A stretch of 64,000 bases of DNA from Aeromonas sobria (GCF_000820145.1 NZ_CDBW01000041.1:62001-126000); one strand, 5' to 3'; shown: positions 24,933 to 34,177, numbered from the stretch's first letter. The notes: generated from the letters alone by a model not told the origin. Numbers and translations: made by a program.

Positions 24933-25901
24933 TTATCGATTGCTTTTGTTATCGACCATCACGGCAAGCAAAATCACACTGGCCTTGGCGATCATCTGGT
25001 AATAAGAGGATACGTCGAGCAGGTTGAGGGCGTTGTTGAGGAAGCCGATGATCAGAGCCCCGATCAGAGTCCCCATGATGCGGCCCTTGCCCCCCATCAG
25101 GCTGGTGCCACCCAGCACCACGGCGGCGATGGCATCCAGCTCGTAACCCATGCCTGCCGTTGGCTGGGCAGAGGAGAGACGGGAGGTGACGATAAGACCC
25201 GCCAGCGCCGAGAGCGCGCCGCACAGACCATACACCGCCAGCTTCACCCGATCCACATTGATCCCTGAGAGGCGGGTAGCAGATTCGTTACCGCCGAGGG
25301 CGTAGATGTAGCGACCGAGACGGGTGTGGTTGAGCATGAACCAGACCAGCAGGAAGACGATGGCCATCAACCAGATCGGGACCGGCAGGCCGAGCAGGTA
25401 ACCGGTACCGAGCCAGGCAAAGTGATCGGCCCCCTCGCTAAAACCGGTGGAGATGGGGCGCCCCTCGGTATAGACCATGGTCACGCCGCGCAGGGCCGTC
25501 ATGGTGACTAGAGTAGCGATGAACGCCTGCACCTTGCCCTTGGCAATGATGAGGCCGCTGACGCCGCCAAGCAGGGCACCGGCACCCAGGGTGAGGGGCA
25601 CCACCAGCCAGATCGGCAGCTCCATGGCCACCATGGTGGCCGCCAGCGCGCCGCACAGGGCCAGCACAGAGCCGACCGACAGGTCGATACCGGCAGTGAG
25701 GATAACCAGCGTCATGCCGACCGCCATGATGGCGTTGACCGAGGTCTGGCGCAGAATGTTCAGCAGGTTATCGGCGGTGAAGAAGTTGGGACTCAGGAAG
25801 GAGACCACACCAATCAGCACCAGCAGGGCGACCAGGGATTTGTTCTCGATCCACCAGGCCTTGCTCATGACGCCACGGCGGGAAAGGGTTTGGGTTGTCA
25901 T
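24933..25901 (-). CDS. rbsC: ribose ABC transporter permease
   Basis: 322 aa from [10 protein letters not shown] at 25901, where ATGA overlaps the rbsA stop. About eight to ten hydrophobic membrane helices, including [21 protein letters not shown], the signature of the BPD_transp_2 family. C-terminus [26 protein letters not shown] is typical of RbsC. Confidence 0.96.
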   Translation of the reverse strand: MTTQTLSRRGVMSKAWWIENKSLVALLVLIGVVSFLSPNFFTADNLLNILRQTSVNAIMAVGMTLVILTAGIDLSVGSVLALCGALAATMVAMELPIWLVVPLTLGAGALLGGVSGLIIAKGKVQAFIATLVTMTALRGVTMVYTEGRPISTGFSEGADHFAWLGTGYLLGLPVPIWLMAIVFLLVWFMLNHTRLGRYIYALGGNESATRLSGINVDRVKLAVYGLCGALSALAGLIVTSRLSSAQPTAGMGYELDAIAAVVLGGTSLMGGKGRIMGTLIGALIIGFLNNALNLLDVSSYYQMIAKASVILLAVMVDNKSNR

Positions 25902-27433
25902 TGGGATGCCTCTTGCTCTGCTTGCCACTGTTTACCGACTGCCGCCGCCATCAGCTTCTCCTGATTGGCGTCACGGGTGTTGAACTCTGCGCTGATGCGC
26001 CCTTCGTGCATCACCATGATGCGATCACTCATGCCGAGCACTTCCGGCATCTCGGAGGAGACCAGAATGATGCTCATCCCCTCCTTCTTGAACTGGTTGA
26101 TCAGCTGATAGATCTCCTTTTTCGCCCCCACGTCGACGCCGCGGGTCGGCTCGTCGAGGATCAACACCTTGGGCCGGGTCAGCAGCCCCTTGGCGATGGC
26201 TACCTTCTGCTGGTTGCCGCCGGAGAGCAGCTTGATCAGCTGATCCTGACTCGGGGTCTTGATGTTGAACAGGCGCACATAGTCGCTCACCGCCTGCCGT
26301 TCGGCCTTGCCGTCGATCTTGCCGTGGTGGATGAACTCGCCGAGGGCGCACAGACTCATGTTCTCCCGTACCGACAGCTCCAGCACCAACCCATCTCCTT
26401 TTCGATCTTCAGAGATATAGGCGATGCCTGCGGCCAGCCCATCGGCCGGACTGCGGGGTACCAGCGCGTGACCGTCAACTTCCACTTCACCGGTGCTGAT
26501 GGGGCTGGCGCCGTAGATAAGCTTCATCAGCTCGGTGCGGCCAGAGCCCATCAGGCCGCTGAAGCCCAAAATCTCCCCCTGACGCAGGGAGAAGTTCACC
26601 CCGCGCACGCCGGGGCCGGCCAGATTTTTCACCTGCAGGCTGACGGGGCCAAGCTCGCGCGCAAGACGCGGGTACTGCTCTTCCAACCGCCGACCGACCA
26701 TCATCTCGATGATCTTGTCTTCGTCGAGATCGCTCACCGCCTTCTCGCCAATCCATTTGCCATCGCGCAGCACTGTGACCCGATCGCAGATCTGGAAGAT
26801 CTCCTTGAGGCGATGGGAGATATAAACGATGCCGCAGCCCTGCTGGCGCAGCTCGCGGATAACCACAAACAGCTGCTCGGTCTCGGTGTCGGTCAACGCA
26901 TCAGTGGGTTCATCCATGATGATGACGCTGGCATCGAACGACAGCGCCTTGGCGATCTCCACCATCTGCTGTTCGCCAATGGAGAGATCCCCAAGCCGGG
27001 TATCCGGGCCATGTTTGACGCCGAGTCGGCCCAGCAGGCCGCTGGCCCGCTCGCGCAATTGTTTGTGGTCGATGCTGCCAAAACGGGTTCGCGGTTCGCG
27101 ACCCAGGAAGATGTTGGCGGCAATCGACAACTCCGGCAGCAGGTTTAGCTCCTGGTGGATGATGCTGATCCCCTGATCCTGAGAGTCGCGGGGGCCCTTG
27201 AAGTGGACCGGCTGACCGCGGTAGCTGACGCTGCCCGCATCGGCCTGATAGATGCCGGTCAGCACCTTCATCAGGGTAGATTTACCAGCGCCATTTTCGC
27301 CAAGCAGGGCCATCACCTGACCGGAATAGACCCGCAGACCCGCTTCGTCGAGGGCGCGCACACCGGGGAAGGTCTTGACGATCCCGGTGAGCTCCAGAAT
27401 GGGAGAAAGGGGCGAGGAGGATGTTGTGCTCAT
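25898..27433 (-). CDS. rbsA: ribose ABC transporter ATPase (two nucleotide-binding domains)
   Basis: 511 aa. First ATPase domain at about 10-240 with Walker [10 protein letters not shown], signature [13 protein letters not shown] and Walker [10 protein letters not shown]. Second domain at about 255-500 with [17 protein letters not shown] and [13 protein letters not shown]; its P-loop is the degenerate [10 protein letters not shown] usual for the family. Powers ribose uptake through RbsC. The frame ends overlapping rbsC. Confidence 0.97.
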   Translation of the reverse strand: MSTTSSSPLSPILELTGIVKTFPGVRALDEAGLRVYSGQVMALLGENGAGKSTLMKVLTGIYQADAGSVSYRGQPVHFKGPRDSQDQGISIIHQELNLLPELSIAANIFLGREPRTRFGSIDHKQLRERASGLLGRLGVKHGPDTRLGDLSIGEQQMVEIAKALSFDASVIIMDEPTDALTDTETEQLFVVIRELRQQGCGIVYISHRLKEIFQICDRVTVLRDGKWIGEKAVSDLDEDKIIEMMVGRRLEEQYPRLARELGPVSLQVKNLAGPGVRGVNFSLRQGEILGFSGLMGSGRTELMKLIYGASPISTGEVEVDGHALVPRSPADGLAAGIAYISEDRKGDGLVLELSVRENMSLCALGEFIHHGKIDGKAERQAVSDYVRLFNIKTPSQDQLIKLLSGGNQQKVAIAKGLLTRPKVLILDEPTRGVDVGAKKEIYQLINQFKKEGMSIILVSSEMPEVLGMSDRIMVMHEGRISAEFNTRDANQEKLMAAAVGKQWQAEQEASQ

Positions 27434-27454
27434 TTGCAGCTTCCTTGAAGAGGC

Positions 27455-27874
27455 TTAAAACGCCACACCGGCGCAGAGGATCAGGTTAGCGTAGGGAGTC
27501 ACCTCGCCGCTGCGCACGATAGCCTTGCTCTGGCGGGAGCGAGTCTTGAACTCCTCGTGCAGGCAGTATTCGATGGTGATGGGCTTGCCCTGGGCGGCGG
27601 CGTGGGCCTCAAGCTGATCGACCAGCACCTGATGGGCTGCGGGGCTGATCTGCTTGATCTCGCTCGCCATGATCACCTTCTCCACCACCAGATCGGTGAA
27701 CAGGGCGGTCAGTACGGTGCCAAGGCTGGGGGTGCCTGCCATCAGCGCCAGATCGATCCGCTCCGGACCAGCCGGAATGGGCAAGCCGGCATCGCAGACA
27801 GTGATCTCGTCGGTGTGGCCCATCTGTGCCACCAGAGCACTCAGGGGAGCATTGAGCAGTACGCCTCGTTTCAT
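27455..27874 (-). CDS. rbsD: D-ribose pyranase
   Basis: 139 aa from MKRGVLLNAPLSALVAQMGH at 27874; an in-frame start further upstream lies in the operator region. Family knowledge: interconverts ribose anomers so that RbsK receives the furanose form. Conserved features include His at GHTDEI, CDAGLPIP and the C-terminal EVTPYANLILCAGVAF. First gene of the operon. Confidence 0.95.
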   Translation of the reverse strand: MKRGVLLNAPLSALVAQMGHTDEITVCDAGLPIPAGPERIDLALMAGTPSLGTVLTALFTDLVVEKVIMASEIKQISPAAHQVLVDQLEAHAAAQGKPITIEYCLHEEFKTRSRQSKAIVRSGEVTPYANLILCAGVAF

Positions 27875-27919
27875 ACAACACCTCATCAGGCCTTGGCCCG
27901 TCAATCTGTGAATCGCGGG

Positions 27920-27943
27920 GCAACCGGTTACGCAACCGGTTGC
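27920..27943 (-). promoter_or_regulatory. tandem operator-like palindrome ahead of rbsD
   Basis: Adjacent GCAACCGGTTAC (27920-27931) and GCAACCGGTTGC (27932-27943), each containing the palindrome AACCGGTT. About 45 bp upstream of the rbsD start. Symmetry suits a LacI-family repressor, most simply RbsR. Confidence 0.6.
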
Positions 27944-28000
27944 TTTGTGCTGCAAAGGTAGGCCATTTCGCGAAAAACGGCCACGGCAAAACAGCGGAAA

Positions 28001-28016
28001 TGTGAAAACGATCGCA
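28001..28016. promoter_or_regulatory. CRP-like site upstream of rbs
   Basis: TGTGA-AAACGA-TCGCA differs from TGTGA-N6-TCACA at one position. It lies about 58 bp upstream of the operator-like repeat, a reasonable place for catabolite control. Confidence 0.5.
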
Positions 28017-28095
28017 AAGGCGGGAGAAGATGTGCAGAGCAGCGATAGAGAAGGGTGCCAGCAGAGCCTGACACCCCTCTTTATTGATTTTATGG

Positions 28096-28713
28096 TTAGT
28101 TAGCCAGCGCCTTGGCGACCGCCGGACGGGTCAGCATGCGCTGATAATGATCGGCAACCTTGGGGAATTCACTGATCTCGACCCCATCGCTTTTCAGCCA
28201 ACCTGCGACCACGAACAGGTAGATATCCGCCACGCTGAACTGCTCGCCGAGTACCCAGGGGCCTGCCAGATAGTGCCGCTCAATCTGATCAAAACCATCG
28301 CGCATATTGCTGGCGACTTTCTGCTGCATGGCTGCAATGGCCTGCTCGTCATCGGCCCAGCGGCTGCCACGGCGACCGTGGGCGTGGGAGACATGCACGG
28401 TGGAGGCGAGGAAGCTGTTGACCTCCTGCATGCGGGCCAGCAGGAACGGATTGTCCAGCGGCGCCAGCTTGGCTGCGGGGAAGCGCTGGGCTACATAGAG
28501 CAGCAGGGCCGGGGTTTCGGTCAGGGTGCCATGTTCGGTGATGAGGGCCGGTACGCGCCCTTTGGGGTTGATGGCAAGATAAGCGGGATCACGCTGCTCC
28601 CCTGCAGCGAGGTTGACGAGACGGGGTTGGAACGGGGCATTCGCTTCCAGCAGGGCAATCTGCACGGCCATGGCACAGGTGCCGGGAGCGAAAAAGAGGG
28701 TCAGATCGGACAT
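28096..28713 (-). CDS. glutathione S-transferase
   Basis: 205 aa. N-terminal thioredoxin fold (LTLFFAPGTCAMAVQIALLE, with Cys at residue 13 in the bacterial beta-class position) and the cis-Pro/glutathione site NPKGRVPALITEHGTLTETPALLLY (read in two pieces). C-terminal helical domain with FSVADIYLFVVAGW, the conserved SxAD capping box. Cytosolic detoxification enzyme; substrate unknown. Appears monocistronic, separated from the AT-rich island by a terminator. Confidence 0.92.
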   Translation of the reverse strand: MSDLTLFFAPGTCAMAVQIALLEANAPFQPRLVNLAAGEQRDPAYLAINPKGRVPALITEHGTLTETPALLLYVAQRFPAAKLAPLDNPFLLARMQEVNSFLASTVHVSHAHGRRGSRWADDEQAIAAMQQKVASNMRDGFDQIERHYLAGPWVLGEQFSVADIYLFVVAGWLKSDGVEISEFPKVADHYQRMLTRPAVAKALAN

Positions 28714-28786
28714 GAATACTCCTGATTGGCTCAGGCCACCCGCGATATCGGCGAAAGATTGCTTCGCTGAGCACTACGGGCAGTCA

Positions 28787-28815
28787 TGAAAAAGAGAGGG
28801 GCAACGTTTGCCCCC
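28787..28815 (-). terminator. terminator after the SIR2 gene
   Basis: On the minus strand GGGGCAA-ACG-TTGCCCC (28798-28814) is followed by TCTCTTTTTC. It lies about 95 bases past the SIR2-gene stop and isolates the island from the GST gene. Confidence 0.7.
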
Positions 28816-28908
28816 CAACCAATCTACACCCCTAAGGGACGATGAAAAAGCTCAGAATTAATCGACCTTAGCAACCTTATCGATAGCTGCGGCTTATTTA
28901 TGCTTCTC

Positions 28909-29778
28909 TCACCAATTTAGTGAATCTCGTAGCTCACTGGTTCTATATTCTTCAACTTTTTCAACGAGTTCTACGAGTGACTCTGTAAGTTCAGCATGCC
29001 CATTATCAGGTAGATATTCTAGGAACTTTATTCTCATAGAGTCTGATGCAATAGATAAAACATCAGGATGAACTTCCCCTGCTGGAATAGTCATAAAATG
29101 AAATGGTGTACGGCCATGAGCAAACTTAACATCTTCAAAAAGCGTTCTAATGTCTGGGTCATCTGTTCCACACCCTAAAAATAGAAATGTGTGTGTTAAG
29201 ACGAGGGATTTTAAAATCTCATAGAATAGTATATATTTCGTCCTTGCCTCAGCATAATCTTGTCGTGTGAATATAAGGTTTTCTGGATTGTTTACTGAGC
29301 CATGAGTTTTCAATATTAGTCTGTTGTTGCCACCTAACAAATAGTTAGCCGTGTCCGGACTAGTGTGATCTTTGATTACAACAGTGCCAGAGGATACGCT
29401 AGATGCATAATTATCATAAATACAGTCAAAGTTAGGGCTGGCAACGATAGGGACATCTAGGTTATATATGTGTTCATGAATTTTTGCTGGACGGTAGCCA
29501 GCTCGCTGATATTCATGCTGGACTTTATCAATGAATGCATCTCTTGAAAGTTTCTTTTTAATTATTTCGCAGGCAGTGAGATAATCTTTATTGCTAATTA
29601 AATTTGAAATACAACCATCATCTTCGATTTCTACAGCACAAATCTTCAAAAACTCTTCCCATGTCGATGGTCTTTTGCCATCTTTGTTGGAAGAGTTTTT
29701 AGAAACTCCAGCCCCGATCATTATTACACAACGACGCCGAGCAATCACCTCTATAAGTTCATTGCTCCAGTTTATCAT
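28909..29778 (-). CDS. SIR2-family protein (candidate NADase effector)
   Basis: 289 aa. NAD-binding motif IGAGVSKNSS (21-30), PNFD (115-118) in place of the usual TNYD with the conserved Asn116, KTHGSV with His159 (157-162) and FLGCGTDDPDI (200-210). This is the SIR2_2/ThsA-like branch used as NAD-depleting effectors in several antiphage systems, not the deacetylase branch: the zinc cysteines of CobB are absent. Asn116 and His159, the pair needed for NAD cleavage in such proteins, are both present. ATGA overlap with the ParA-type ATPase upstream means the two are translated together. Region is visibly AT-rich and uses codons unlike its neighbours. Defence is inference. Confidence 0.75.
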   Translation of the reverse strand: MINWSNELIEVIARRRCVIMIGAGVSKNSSNKDGKRPSTWEEFLKICAVEIEDDGCISNLISNKDYLTACEIIKKKLSRDAFIDKVQHEYQRAGYRPAKIHEHIYNLDVPIVASPNFDCIYDNYASSVSSGTVVIKDHTSPDTANYLLGGNNRLILKTHGSVNNPENLIFTRQDYAEARTKYILFYEILKSLVLTHTFLFLGCGTDDPDIRTLFEDVKFAHGRTPFHFMTIPAGEVHPDVLSIASDSMRIKFLEYLPDNGHAELTESLVELVEKVEEYRTSELRDSLNW

Positions 29779-30767
29779 GATTCTATTCTCGCAATGAATT
29801 TATCGGAAATTGAATGGAAGAACGATGCTGCCTCATAAACTCTAGTGTAATGTGCTCCAACAACACCATCTTTAGCATTTAAGTCAAATATTGGTGCATG
29901 GGCTTGTTGAGAAAGAGGGACAACACTACTTAGAGTAGGAACTTCACCCAAGTCTGCCAATTTAGGGTCCACATCAAAGAATCTACATAGTTCTGCTAAT
30001 TCAAATAATTGTTTTTCCATTATTCTTTCAAATGCACCAACGGCTTGCCGTACCCCTTCTCTTTTTTTGGCTCTATATTGTTGAACTACATGGCCAGCAA
30101 AGCTCAAAGACCAGCCAACATCTTTACCCGCGATTTGAAAGTTATGCCCTTCAGATTCATAGTGTCGTTGGATAGCACCATCAAGAGCGGATTTCCAAGA
30201 TGTTAGTGACTTAATTATATTCTCAACCGCCATCATGCTGAAAATATCGACGGACAATGGCATCAAAAAATAATCTACACCTAATAGAACAGACCTATTC
30301 AATGCACCGAGTGATGGTCCCATATCGATCAATACATAGTCATATTGTTCAAATCTGCTAACAAGTTCCCTAAAAGCATAAGTGGTCTGGAAACCTCTTG
30401 GCTCACCATTTCTTGTCTCAGCCCAGTCAGTAGCAAGTAAATCTTCTCTAATTGATAATTTGGGGTCACCGACAATCAGATCTACATTAAATCGTTCACT
30501 TCTTACAATTGTAGGTGTTTCTTTTGGATAGCCTTGCCCACGACGAATGGGTTCATAGAATGCATCTACACTATAATGTTTATTGTCCATCAAAATGGAT
30601 TGCAATTTGTCTTCATCAAGTAAATATGCTGAAGCGTTGCATTGTGGGTCTGCGTCAATAACAAGAACTTTTTTATTATTTTTGATGGCTAGTGAGCCAG
30701 CAAGATTACATATTAGAGTGGTTTTCCCCACTCCACCTTTGTTATTGAAAAAGCCGATTGATTTCAT
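29775..30767 (-). CDS. ParA/MinD-type ATPase coupled to SIR2
   Basis: 330 aa from MKSIGFFNNKGGVGKTT at 30767, with AAGG upstream; a start at 30785 would add six residues. Deviant Walker A KGGVGKTT (about residues 10-17) with the signature Lys, Walker A' VLVIDADPQCN, and Walker B YVLIDMGPSLG. Middle section FLMPLSVDIFSMMAVENI is typical of chromosome or plasmid partition ATPases. There is no ParB gene and no partition site nearby, so segregation is unlikely. In this pair the ATPase could sense or assemble on a target and control the SIR2 partner. I do not know a named system with exactly these two genes. Confidence 0.8.
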   Translation of the reverse strand: MKSIGFFNNKGGVGKTTLICNLAGSLAIKNNKKVLVIDADPQCNASAYLLDEDKLQSILMDNKHYSVDAFYEPIRRGQGYPKETPTIVRSERFNVDLIVGDPKLSIREDLLATDWAETRNGEPRGFQTTYAFRELVSRFEQYDYVLIDMGPSLGALNRSVLLGVDYFLMPLSVDIFSMMAVENIIKSLTSWKSALDGAIQRHYESEGHNFQIAGKDVGWSLSFAGHVVQQYRAKKREGVRQAVGAFERIMEKQLFELAELCRFFDVDPKLADLGEVPTLSSVVPLSQQAHAPIFDLNAKDGVVGAHYTRVYEAASFFHSISDKFIARIES

Positions 30768-30784
30768 ATAAAAACCTTTTTCCA

Positions 30785-30931
30785 ATGTTCATTGAAGTTA
30801 TGCTGCAATCGGTAAGTGTATTCATGTTCATAGAAATCATGAGGGTATCCTACCTTTGCCTTCACTTGCAAATAGGTTACTAGCTCTAACGAGTCTGGTC
30901 ACGCATTTCAATGCATGAGTGTTCACATTTA
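30785..30931 (-). promoter_or_regulatory. repeat-rich upstream region of the ParA-SIR2 operon
   Basis: ATGTTCAT occurs at 30785-30792 and 30824-30831, and TGTTCA appears again near 30921. GCATT-TC-AATGC is at 30903-30914. This may be an autoregulatory region, but no clear -10/-35 pair is seen. The evidence is only the repeats. Confidence 0.3.
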
Positions 30932-30997
30932 TCAACTTTTGATATCTGCAGGTGGGGGGCCGTTGTGATTAGGCCTCGCAGAGGTGATGACGAAGAA

Positions 30998-31017
30998 AAG
31001 GGAGCTATTGCTCCCTT
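30998..31017 (-). terminator. terminator behind the potD remnant
   Basis: Read minus: AAGGGAGC-AATA-GCTCCCTT followed by TTC. It lies about 38 bases after the TAA of the pot remnant and would insulate it from the ParA gene downstream. Confidence 0.75.
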
Positions 31018-31054
31018 AATTCATTGATCCCGTCAGGGTACGTAAAAAGCAGAC

Positions 31055-31434
31055 TTAACCGGCCTTGGCCACCATGGCTTTAAGTTGCAGGAAGTACTGC
31101 TCGTAGAGGCGGGAGGCGTCCCCTACATCAGACTGGAACTCCCCCTTGCGCTTGATCTCGTCGCTCGGGAAGACCATGGGGTTGTTGCGAAATGCCGGGG
31201 TGAGCAGGGGAGTGGCATCCTTGACCGGGTGGGGTAGCCAATTGCTTCGGCCACCTTGGCGACCACATCGGGGCGCAGCAGGGTGCGCTTGCCACCGCTG
31301 GAGGAACCCTGCAGGGTAAGAAACTCACCGTCATAGGTCTCAAGATCAAGATCAAGGTTGGTCAGGATCCGCTTGCCATCGGATATTTTGCTGATATTGT
31401 TCAGCGCAACAATGACTTGTGGGTTGTTCATCAT
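31055..31434 (-). pseudogene. potA::potD fusion remnant (deleted polyamine-uptake operon)
   Basis: From the ATG at 31434 the first 50 codons read as the N-terminus of PotA (VIVALNNISK, GKRILTNLDLD, GEFLTLQG), but the P-loop is decayed to GSSSGGKRT. At the shared LLR the reading passes into the C-terminus of PotD (LLRPDVVAKVAEAIGYPT). After YPT one base is missing, and a shifted frame then gives DATPLLTPAF, DVGDASRLYEQYF and the stop TAA at 31055. So potB, potC and most of potA and potD are gone, probably by recombination at a short CTGCTGCG homology, followed by decay. It lies beside the AT-rich ParA-SIR2 island, which may have come in at the same site. Confidence 0.85.
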
Positions 31435-31624
31435 CCGCCGGTCTCACCACTAGGCAGTGGCCATCGTGTTGAAAGAGGGCCGCGTTCTATGCCGCGAGCA
31501 CCTGAAATCGAAGGCTTTTTCGTCGAGTTTCACCCTGCGTGGTCAGGAAAAACGGCTACGAATAGCGGGCTAAACCGTTATAATGCGCCACCTGATTTGA
31601 TCGTTTTCGATATTGGATAGTCAA

Positions 31625-32377
31625 TTGAGTAATAAAATGCGTATTGGCGGCTCCCTTGAGCAGTCTCTGAACCAGGGTTATCGCCTTGATGTAAAAGCAG
31701 TCATCCAGGAGGGTTGGAAACAGACCCGCAGCAATGGACTCGGTCTGTTGCTGGCCACTGTCGGGGTGACGGCAATCTGGATCCTGTTCAGCAATACGTT
31801 GCTGGTGCCCTATCTTGGCGGCGACGATGAGCAGATGAATGTGGCCATGCTACTAAGCCTCCTTATCACCGTGGTCATGGCCCCCATGACCAGCTCCCTC
31901 GATATGTTGGGATTGCAGCAAGCGGTCGGGGTTCGGGCCCGGGCGAATCAGGTGTTCGACTTTTTCCGCCACTTTGTGCGCCTTGGCATGTTGAGCCTGC
32001 TGGGCAGCGCCTTGACCAGCCTGTTCGGGCCCTTGTTCGATCTGGTGGGATTGCCAGCGGTGCTGGCCTTTATTCCCTCGGCCCTGATCGGCATGGGGCT
32101 GGTGTTCACCGTACCGCTGGTGCTGGAACGTGGCCTGACGCCACCTCAGGCCATTTTGGTCTCTCTCAAGCTCTTTGTACGCGGTTGGCCCAGCATAGTG
32201 CTGTTTCACAGCGTGATGGCTGTACTGCTGTTGGTGGCGCTGATCCCCATGGGGTTGGGTCTTATCTGGGTGGCACCGCTCTACTTTAACTGTAAGGGGA
32301 TCCTCTATCGCGATCTCTGCGGAGTGGGGGTAGAGGTCAATGAGGTGACAGAAGGCCCCAACCATTTCAATGCATGA
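31625..32377 (+). CDS. YciC-like inner-membrane protein
   Basis: 250 aa with a TTG start at 31625 (MSNKMRIGG) that has GGATAG upstream; an ATG at 31637 or a TTG at 31613 are alternatives. Several long hydrophobic segments: NGLGLLLATVGVTAIWILFS, MLLSLLITVVMAP, a GSALTSLFGPLFDLVGLPAVL stretch and VMAVLLLVALIPMGLGLIWV. Layout resembles YciC/UPF0259 membrane proteins, of unknown function. The next gene starts 17 bp later. Confidence 0.65.
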   Translation: MSNKMRIGGSLEQSLNQGYRLDVKAVIQEGWKQTRSNGLGLLLATVGVTAIWILFSNTLLVPYLGGDDEQMNVAMLLSLLITVVMAPMTSSLDMLGLQQAVGVRARANQVFDFFRHFVRLGMLSLLGSALTSLFGPLFDLVGLPAVLAFIPSALIGMGLVFTVPLVLERGLTPPQAILVSLKLFVRGWPSIVLFHSVMAVLLLVALIPMGLGLIWVAPLYFNCKGILYRDLCGVGVEVNEVTEGPNHFNA

Positions 32378-32393
32378 TGCAAAAGGATCTTGA

Positions 32394-33077
32394 ATGACTC
32401 GTTATGGAGTGACCTCGGCCGTGCGCCATACCCTGCTGGCCAGTCTGTTGTTGCCAGCCGTGGCGATGGCCGCGCCGACGCTGGATCTGCAATACAGCAC
32501 CTTCTACAGCCAGATGAAGACTTTTGCCAAGGGCGAGTTTGGCCACGCTAGGCTGGGCTTTTATCTGACCGATCCGCAAAATGGTCAGCTTTGTGGTCTG
32601 GTCTCCGCTCGGGTGTCCACCCAGGACAAGCAGGTGCCCGCCGAAGTGACGGTAGACAGCGAGCTGCGGTTGCCATTTGATAATGACTTGAACCTCGACA
32701 AAGGCACAGTGGTGGTCACCCTCAAGGAGCCTCATAAGAGCTGCGATCTGGCGGTGCAGGTGATGGCCGATGCACCGAACGGGCCCGAACTGCCGCTGGC
32801 GGAGCTGGCGGCCCGTCAGCAACAGATGCAGTCACTGCTCGACAAGATGGCGGGGATGGTCGGCAAGCACTTCTTGCCGAAGATGGAGGGGGTGCGGATT
32901 GCACTGGTTGAACCAAGTGGCACTGCGTACCTCAAGGATGGCGATCGTCAAGAGGCGCTTCCCTGGCAGCATGGGCAGTTGCTACTGAGCAACGAGCAGC
33001 TGACAGACTTCGCCGCCGGGCAGCTGATGGTGCAGGGCGAGGTGTTGCGACTGACCCCCTGGCTGCACAAGGGCTGA
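32394..33077 (+). CDS. exported protein, DUF2987-like
   Basis: 227 aa. Signal peptide of about 26 residues (TLLASLLLPAVAMAAP). The mature part begins TLDLQYSTFYSQMKTFAKG and includes ARLGFYLTDPQNGQLCGLVSA, a pattern I associate with the DUF2987 family of Vibrio/Shewanella/Aeromonas; function unknown. Two cysteines (LCGL and SCDL) could form a disulfide in the periplasm. Followed directly by a terminator. Confidence 0.6.
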   Translation: MTRYGVTSAVRHTLLASLLLPAVAMAAPTLDLQYSTFYSQMKTFAKGEFGHARLGFYLTDPQNGQLCGLVSARVSTQDKQVPAEVTVDSELRLPFDNDLNLDKGTVVVTLKEPHKSCDLAVQVMADAPNGPELPLAELAARQQQMQSLLDKMAGMVGKHFLPKMEGVRIALVEPSGTAYLKDGDRQEALPWQHGQLLLSNEQLTDFAAGQLMVQGEVLRLTPWLHKG

Positions 33078-33121
33078 TGCCGGTGGCGCTGTCACGCCAG
33101 TGACAGGTACATCAAGAAAGC

Positions 33122-33150
33122 AAAAAAGGAGCGATAATCGCTCCTTTTTT
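33122..33150. terminator. bidirectional terminator
   Basis: AAAAAAGGAGCGA-TAA-TCGCTCCTTTTTT: a perfect stem with A-run and T-run, between two converging genes. Confidence 0.9.
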
Positions 33151-33180
33151 ATTGGGTGGCGTTTGCCATGTGATAGCGGC

Positions 33181-34089
33181 TTAGCGCACTTCAATCACAT
33201 CCAGCATGTCCATCTCGTCGATGTCCAGCAGCGGGGCCTTTGGCAGCTCGGGCGGATCAAACGCCTTGTCACCACCATCGATGATGCCGGAGTCGCGGTT
33301 GATGCTCTTGAAGTCAAACAGCTTGTGATCGAGCAGGTGGCTCGGGATCACGTCCTGAATGGCGGTGAACATGGTTTCGATACGGCCGGGGAAGCGGCGA
33401 TCCCAATCCTGCATCATCTGCTTGATGGCTTGACGCTGCAGATTCTCCTGGGAGCCGCACAGGTTGCACGGGATGATGGGGAAGGATTTCACCTCGGCAT
33501 AGCGAATGAGATCTTTCTCTTTGCAGTAGGCCAGCGGTCGGATCACCACGTTCTTGCCATCGTCGCTCACCAGCTTGGGCGGCATGGACTTGAGCTTGCC
33601 ACCGTAGAACATGTTGAGAAACAGGGTCTCGAGGATGTCGTCACGGTGGTGACCGAGGGCAATCTTGGTGCAGCCCAGCTCCAGGGCGGTGCGGTACAGA
33701 ATACCGCGGCGCAGCCGTGAGCAGAGTGCGCAGGTGGTTTTGCCTTCCGGTACCTTATCCTTGACGATGGAGTAGGTATCTTCCTCGACAATCTTGTACT
33801 CGATGCCGAGTGAGGCGAGGTATTCAGGCAGCACATGCTCGGGAAAACCGGGCTGTTTCTGATCAAGATTGACCGCTATCAGATCAAAATGAATAGGGGC
33901 GCTGGCTTTGAGGCTCATCAGTATGTCGAGCATACCGAAGCTGTCCTTGCCGCCGGAGAGGCAGACCATGACCTTGTCGCCCTCTTCAATCATGTTGAAG
34001 TCGGCAATGGCCTGACCCACGTTGCGCCGCAGGCGCTTTTGCAGTTTGTTAAAACTGTATTTATCTTTGGCGTTCAGCTCTTCTAGCAT
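33181..34089 (-). CDS. ttcA: tRNA 2-thiocytidine biosynthesis protein
   Basis: 302 aa from [16 protein letters not shown] at 34089. PP-loop [11 protein letters not shown] near residue 45 binds ATP. CxxC pairs in [10 protein letters not shown] and [10 protein letters not shown] hold the [4Fe-4S] cluster. Catalyses sulfur insertion at C32 of some tRNAs. As in Vibrio and Shewanella, it follows fnr-uspE and lies at the end of this minus-strand string; a likely promoter is in the uspE-ttcA gap. Confidence 0.95.
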   Translation of the reverse strand: MLEELNAKDKYSFNKLQKRLRRNVGQAIADFNMIEEGDKVMVCLSGGKDSFGMLDILMSLKASAPIHFDLIAVNLDQKQPGFPEHVLPEYLASLGIEYKIVEEDTYSIVKDKVPEGKTTCALCSRLRRGILYRTALELGCTKIALGHHRDDILETLFLNMFYGGKLKSMPPKLVSDDGKNVVIRPLAYCKEKDLIRYAEVKSFPIIPCNLCGSQENLQRQAIKQMMQDWDRRFPGRIETMFTAIQDVIPSHLLDHKLFDFKSINRDSGIIDGGDKAFDPPELPKAPLLDIDEMDMLDVIEVR

Positions 34090-34099
34090 GCTCGTAAAA

Positions 34100-34150
34100 C
34101 CCGGGACACAAATAAGCGCGTTATTATAGCCATGTCCCGGGGGAGGGCAA
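34100..34150 (-). promoter_or_regulatory. uspE terminator overlapping a ttcA promoter
   Basis: CCCGGGACA (34100-34108) pairs with TGTCCCGGG (34133-34141), enclosing AATAA/TTATT. On the minus strand the structure ends in TTTT, a terminator for uspE. The loop also contains TATAAT (34123-34128), with TTGCCC (34145-34150) 16 bp upstream, a plausible promoter for ttcA. Confidence 0.6.
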
Positions 34151-34177
34151 GATACCTCGCGCAAAGGCGAGTTACGA

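Noticed and set aside
28053-28076. Hairpin GGGTGCCAG/CTGACACCC between GST and rbsD
   Set aside because: A fair stem with one wobble pair, but no T-run follows on the minus strand, so a terminator cannot be supported.
30779-30840. Small frame upstream of and overlapping the ParA gene
   Set aside because: It has no supporting ribosome site and overlaps the ATPase gene in another frame.
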